Origin: a candidate division FCPU426 bacterium
GTDB lineage: Bacteria; Oederibacteriota; Muellerivitia; Muellerivitales; Muellerivitaceae
DNA: 64,000 nucleotides
NCBI GenBank assembly: GCA_027452205.1
Contig: DAIDGV010000002.1
Span: 1-64,000, forward strand
Direction: 5' to 3'
Every line of letters begins with the position of its first letter. Position 1 is the stretch's first letter. The notes beneath the pieces were generated by a model. It did not search any database and was not told where the DNA came from. It worked only from the letters and a program-made list of their open reading frames with translations. Of this stretch, positions 60,398 to 64,000 are shown in pieces. Position numbers and translations under genes: made by a program.

Positions 60398-61165
60398 TCA
60401 ATTCTTCGATAAGGGATAGACCCACTGGAGGCCGCTCACCTTCATGTTTTGGGGATCTTGAAGCCAAACGGCTACGCCGCTTTGGGACGGTCTGACCCCC
60501 GGGTTCGGCAATGACAAGGTTTGTTCCTTTTCCTTTTTAAGATCCGAATAAGTCATCTGTTTCCAAGAGCGCACGACGAAATCCTCGCTTAAGGTCCTTC
60601 CGCCATTCTCGCCCCGTTGGACCGAGGTCGTTAGGCCGTTCTCGAAAAGGACTACGCAAAGCACGGGGTTGTTGGATGTCCCGTGGACGAGTTCGACGGG
60701 GACCGAGATCTTGGCGTGAATGGACTTACCGTTCATCGTCGCCAAAAGACCCAAGGCCGGGAAAGTGGCTTGGGATCTGGACAGTTCCAATTGGGCCCGG
60801 GCGCGGTCCGCGCCGTTAAAACCAACTTGGCCTTGAACCACCGATTGCGGGGTGTAGATCGTATTGGATTGAAAAAAGGTCCCATAGTTTCTTTGGCGGT
60901 CCGAAGCGGCGGAGGAAGAATAGGGGTCTTTCCAGCCCAAATAGTCCCAATAATCCACATGAAAGGCCAAGGGTAAGGCCTTCTTGGCTTGGAATAATTC
61001 CATCCCCCAACTATCGAGCAAGGCTTCGGCGGGCGGGCAACTGGAGCAACCTTGGGAAGTGAAGAGTTCTATTAGGACTGGAGCCTTGGTCAAGGAAAGG
61101 TCTTGGGCCCTGGCATGGGTCATTGCCAAACAAAGAACGAGGAAAAAGAGAATGGATGTTCTCAT
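60398..61165 (-). CDS. Secreted DUF1223 protein (thioredoxin-like)
   Basis: The 255-residue protein has a signal peptide (cleavage near ARAQD) and the DUF1223 signature VLIELFTSQGCSSCPPAE with a CxxC pair. WDYLGWKDPYSS and QSVVQGQVGFNGAD are further conserved points. The family is predicted to have a thioredoxin fold; its role is unknown. The ATG at 61165 (MRTSILFF) with GGGGG upstream is chosen over an in-frame start 27 bases earlier. Confidence 0.9.
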   Translation of the reverse strand: MRTSILFFLVLCLAMTHARAQDLSLTKAPVLIELFTSQGCSSCPPAEALLDSWGMELFQAKKALPLAFHVDYWDYLGWKDPYSSSAASDRQRNYGTFFQSNTIYTPQSVVQGQVGFNGADRARAQLELSRSQATFPALGLLATMNGKSIHAKISVPVELVHGTSNNPVLCVVLFENGLTTSVQRGENGGRTLSEDFVVRSWKQMTYSDLKKEKEQTLSLPNPGVRPSQSGVAVWLQDPQNMKVSGLQWVYPLSKN

Positions 61166-61219
61166 GGAAGCCCCCTTGAGTTCCTTCTTCAATACGGAGG
61201 GGGTTTTAGAAAGGTTTCG

Positions 61220-62359
61220 TCAGTTTTTTTCGGGGAAGTCGCGAAGCAGGTCGGCGACCACCTTTTGGAACTGTTCCGGAATCTGGGGTATGCGGGGATC
61301 ATCGATCGAAATGGGTTTATCAAAGAGAGGGTAGCACTTGGAGATGCCCACTTCATTGAGCCAAATGATATTGGGGGATATGGCGCCAACCACCGCCACG
61401 CAGGGAATGCCCATTTTTTTGGCCAAGAGGGCCACAGAGACCGGAGCTTTACCCTCAAGGCTGGAGGCGTCCAACATTCCTTCGCCAGTGATGACCAAGT
61501 CGCATCCCCTCATTTGTTCCTCGAGTTTGAGAATGTTCGAAACGAAATCGAAACCGCTCTCCAATTTGCCGCCCAAGGCCAGGAGGGCCATGCCCATGCC
61601 ACCGGCGGCTCCGGCGCCACGTTGACTTTTTAAAACCGTGCCGGAAGCCCTGGAAAGAACGCTTTCAAAGTGAGCCATGCCTTTTTCCAGTTCCTTGACC
61701 ATTTCGGGGGTGGCGCCTTTTTGGGGACCGAAAAAGCGGGCTGAACCATATTCACCCAGTAGCTGCACCCGAACATCGACCAGGCCGGTCAGGTTCAGTT
61801 CCTTTAAGTTCTTGCGGACGAACTCGAGGTTGACTTCGTTTACCAGTGATAGATGCTGTCCGGCCACGCCCTTGGGCAGGTGGGTCGAAGAGATCAATTG
61901 GGCACCGAGGGCCTGGAGGAAGCCGATGCCGCCGTCCACGGTTGCGCTGCCGCCCAAGGCGATGCGGATGTTTCGCGCACCTTTTTTGTAGGCTTGCACT
62001 ACTAGTTCTCCCGTGCCATAGCTGGAGGTCAACATCGGGTTGCGTTCGTTGTGGGCCAGTTTTGATAATCCGGAAGCTTGGGCCATTTCAATAAAAGCGG
62101 AATTTTTCTCGGGAAGGTCCGAAAGGCCATAGGTGGCGTCGTGAGGCCGCATGAGGGGGTCGTGGACCGAGGTGGAGTAAGTTTTGCCCTTGAGCATATG
62201 AATGACCGTGTCGAGGGTTCCCTCGCCGCCGTCGGCAACAGGGCAAACACGGATGAAAGTGCTGGAACGCTGTTTGAGGATGGCTTTTTGAATGGTATCG
62301 GCCACGCCTTGGGCCGTCGAGATGCCTTTGAATTTATCCGGAGCGACAAGTATTTTCAT
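61220..62359 (-). CDS. glxK: Glycerate 2-kinase
   Basis: The 379-residue kinase of the GarK/GlxK family opens with KILVAPDKFKGISTAQGVA and has VCPVADGGEGT and RIALGGSATVDGGIGFLQALG. It phosphorylates glycerate to 2-phosphoglycerate. No glyoxylate or tartronate semialdehyde genes are in the window, so the metabolic source of glycerate is not shown. The gene is divergent from acs. Confidence 0.92.
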   Translation of the reverse strand: MKILVAPDKFKGISTAQGVADTIQKAILKQRSSTFIRVCPVADGGEGTLDTVIHMLKGKTYSTSVHDPLMRPHDATYGLSDLPEKNSAFIEMAQASGLSKLAHNERNPMLTSSYGTGELVVQAYKKGARNIRIALGGSATVDGGIGFLQALGAQLISSTHLPKGVAGQHLSLVNEVNLEFVRKNLKELNLTGLVDVRVQLLGEYGSARFFGPQKGATPEMVKELEKGMAHFESVLSRASGTVLKSQRGAGAAGGMGMALLALGGKLESGFDFVSNILKLEEQMRGCDLVITGEGMLDASSLEGKAPVSVALLAKKMGIPCVAVVGAISPNIIWLNEVGISKCYPLFDKPISIDDPRIPQIPEQFQKVVADLLRDFPEKN

Positions 62360-62449
62360 GGGGTTTAGAGGGCCATTATTCGTTTAATTTTCGAACATTC
62401 AGTATTAAACTACCCGCCGGTTTAATGTTTATCATTTTAAGGGGGAAAA

Positions 62450-64000
62450 ATGTCTTCGCAAGACCAATCCATGCTTTCGTTACAAAAAGATTCGGCGCTC
62501 TTCCCACCGCCAGCCGCCTTCAAGGCTAAGGCTTACATCAACTCTCCTGAACAATACCAAAAAATGTATGACCGCTCGATCAACGACTCCCACAACTTCT
62601 GGCTGGAGCAAGCCGAGGGGTTCCACTGGTTCAAGAAACCCACGCAAACGCTGAAATATACTTGGGACAGCAAGGCCAACAAGATCGAACACACTTGGTT
62701 CGAGGACGGTCAGATGAACGTGTCCTATAACTGCTTGGACCGTCACCTGGGCACGCCGGTGGAGAACAAAGTCGCCATCCTTTGGCAGGGTGAAAAGGAT
62801 GAGGACGTCCGCAAGATCACCTATAAAGAAATGCACGAGCTGGTCTGCCAGTTCACCAACGTGCTCATTGCCCGGGGCGTCAAAAAGGGCGACCGGGTCT
62901 GCGTTTATATGCCCATGGTGGCCGAAGCGGCGGTAGCGCTTTTAGCCTGTGCCCGCTTAGGCGCCATTCACTCGGTGGTTTTCGGCGGATTCAGCGCTGA
63001 ATCCATCAAGAGCCGTATCCAGGATTCGGACAATACCGCGGTCATCACTGCGGATGTCGGTTTCCGCGCCGGCAAGGTCATTCCCCTGAAGAACATCATG
63101 GACGAGGCCTTGAAGGACTGCCCGGGCGTGAAGAACGTCATCGTTTACAAGCGTGGCGACGGCCAAGTCAATATGAAGGCAGGCCGGGATTTCTGGTGGC
63201 ACGACGAAATGGTGAAAGCCCCGAAAACCCATAAAGCGGAGGCTCATAAGGCAGAGGACCCGCTGTTCATCCTTTATACATCCGGGTCTACTGGCAAGCC
63301 GAAGGGTGTGCTTCACACGACCGCGGGTTACTTGATGCACGTTGCCCTGACCCACAAATATATCTTCGACTGGCATCCTGAGGATATTTACTGGTGTACA
63401 GCGGATATCGGCTGGGTGACGGGCCATAGCTATATCGTTTATGGACCTTTGGCCAATGGCGCCACATCCATCATGTTCGAAGGTGTTCCGAACTTCCCCG
63501 ATCCGGGCCGTTTCTGGCAGGTCGTTCAAAAACACAAGGTGAATATTTTTTATACGGCTCCCACCGCTATCCGCGCGCTGATGCGCGAGGGGGAAGATTG
63601 GCCGAAAAAATACGACCTTTCCTCCCTCAAGGTGCTGGGCTCCGTCGGTGAACCGATCAATCCGGAAGCCTGGATGTGGTACTACCGTAATGTGGGCCAC
63701 AACAACACCCCGATCGTGGATACCTGGTGGCAGACCGAGACGGGTGGGTTCCTTATCTCCCCATTCCCGGGAGCTCACACCTTGAAGCCGGGTAGCGCCT
63801 CGCGGCCCTTCTTTGGAGTGGAGCCGGTGGTCCTGCGGGACGACAGCACCGAATGTAACCGCAATGAAGGCGGCAAACTTTGCATCAAGAAGCCTTGGCC
63901 GGGCATCATGCGCACCACCTGGGGCGACCATGAACGCTTCGTGAATACCTATTTCAAGACCTTTAATGACATGTATTTCACCGGTGATGGTTGCCGCGTG
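62450..64000 (+). CDS. acs: Acetyl-CoA synthetase, 5' part (runs past window end)
   Basis: The open frame covers 517 codons to the end of the window; the family is about 650 residues. YTSGSTGKPKG (about residues 275-285) is the AMP-binding P-loop, with TADIGWVTGHSYIVYGPL and DTWWQTETGG downstream. The last conserved Lys that is acetylated lies beyond the window. The ATG is preceded by GGGGG. It activates acetate with ATP and CoA. Confidence 0.96.
   Translation, partial: MSSQDQSMLSLQKDSALFPPPAAFKAKAYINSPEQYQKMYDRSINDSHNFWLEQAEGFHWFKKPTQTLKYTWDSKANKIEHTWFEDGQMNVSYNCLDRHLGTPVENKVAILWQGEKDEDVRKITYKEMHELVCQFTNVLIARGVKKGDRVCVYMPMVAEAAVALLACARLGAIHSVVFGGFSAESIKSRIQDSDNTAVITADVGFRAGKVIPLKNIMDEALKDCPGVKNVIVYKRGDGQVNMKAGRDFWWHDEMVKAPKTHKAEAHKAEDPLFILYTSGSTGKPKGVLHTTAGYLMHVALTHKYIFDWHPEDIYWCTADIGWVTGHSYIVYGPLANGATSIMFEGVPNFPDPGRFWQVVQKHKVNIFYTAPTAIRALMREGEDWPKKYDLSSLKVLGSVGEPINPEAWMWYYRNVGHNNTPIVDTWWQTETGGFLISPFPGAHTLKPGSASRPFFGVEPVVLRDDSTECNRNEGGKLCIKKPWPGIMRTTWGDHERFVNTYFKTFNDMYFTGDGCRV

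Overview
The window looks like chromosomal DNA of a GC-rich Gram-negative bacterium. The evidence is a large share of the lipid A/Kdo/heptose pathway (rfaE1, rfaE2, kdsB, kdsA, lpxB, waaA, lpxK, five GT9 heptosyltransferase-type enzymes), several lipoproteins and beta-barrel-like secreted proteins, and a class A RNase P RNA. I cannot assign the lineage from sequence alone. The frequent TTG/GTG starts, the long Thr/Ser/Pro linkers on secreted proteins, one protein with a PNP-type C-terminal sorting-like domain, and the many dispersed intergenic inverted repeats suggest an uncultivated environmental lineage rather than a model organism (inference).

Layout: 0.1-8 kb holds heptose and Kdo precursor synthesis with pyrG and an RNase H. 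8-16.5 kb is an accessory-looking locus: a 1400-residue secreted SGNH hydrolase whose ribosome binding site lies in a perfect hairpin, a translationally coupled AraC-type regulator, a second SGNH esterase and a diguanylate cyclase. 16.7-19.8 kb is a STAND-type ATPase with a degenerate nucleotide-cyclase domain. 19.9-21.7 kb holds rnpB and murA. 22-32.8 kb carries hisD, hisC, hisB, hisH, hisA, hisF and hisI, interrupted by small membrane or secreted proteins; hisG and hisE are not in the window. 32.8-35 kb is trpE-trpG preceded by a short leader ORF with two Trp codons. 35.1-37.6 kb is a degraded accessory island: a toxin/antitoxin-like pair, two pieces of an Rhs/YD-repeat gene, and between them about 500 bp of non-coding DNA packed with inverted repeats. 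37.7-56.6 kb is mainly envelope: a 3D-domain lipoprotein, lpxB, a DUF374-type acyltransferase, waaA, lpxK, a run of glycosyltransferases, an outer-membrane-like protein, ilvE. 56.6-64 kb has a large YfhO-like membrane protein, bioB, a DUF1223 protein and a glycerate kinase on the minus strand, then the start of an acetyl-CoA synthetase gene that runs off the window.

How it fits together: KdsA and KdsB make CMP-Kdo, RfaE1 and RfaE2 make ADP-heptose precursors, LpxB and LpxK build the lipid A disaccharide, WaaA adds Kdo, and the GT9/GT4 enzymes extend the core. The his and trp genes are ordinary biosynthesis, with trp probably controlled by a leader peptide. The most unusual items are the helically phased array of odd-length dyads at 36.7-37.0 kb, the 16S-3'-end-like anti-Shine-Dalgarno hairpin at 8.1 kb, the trp leader at 32.8 kb, and at least three families of formulaic intergenic inverted repeats scattered through the window.
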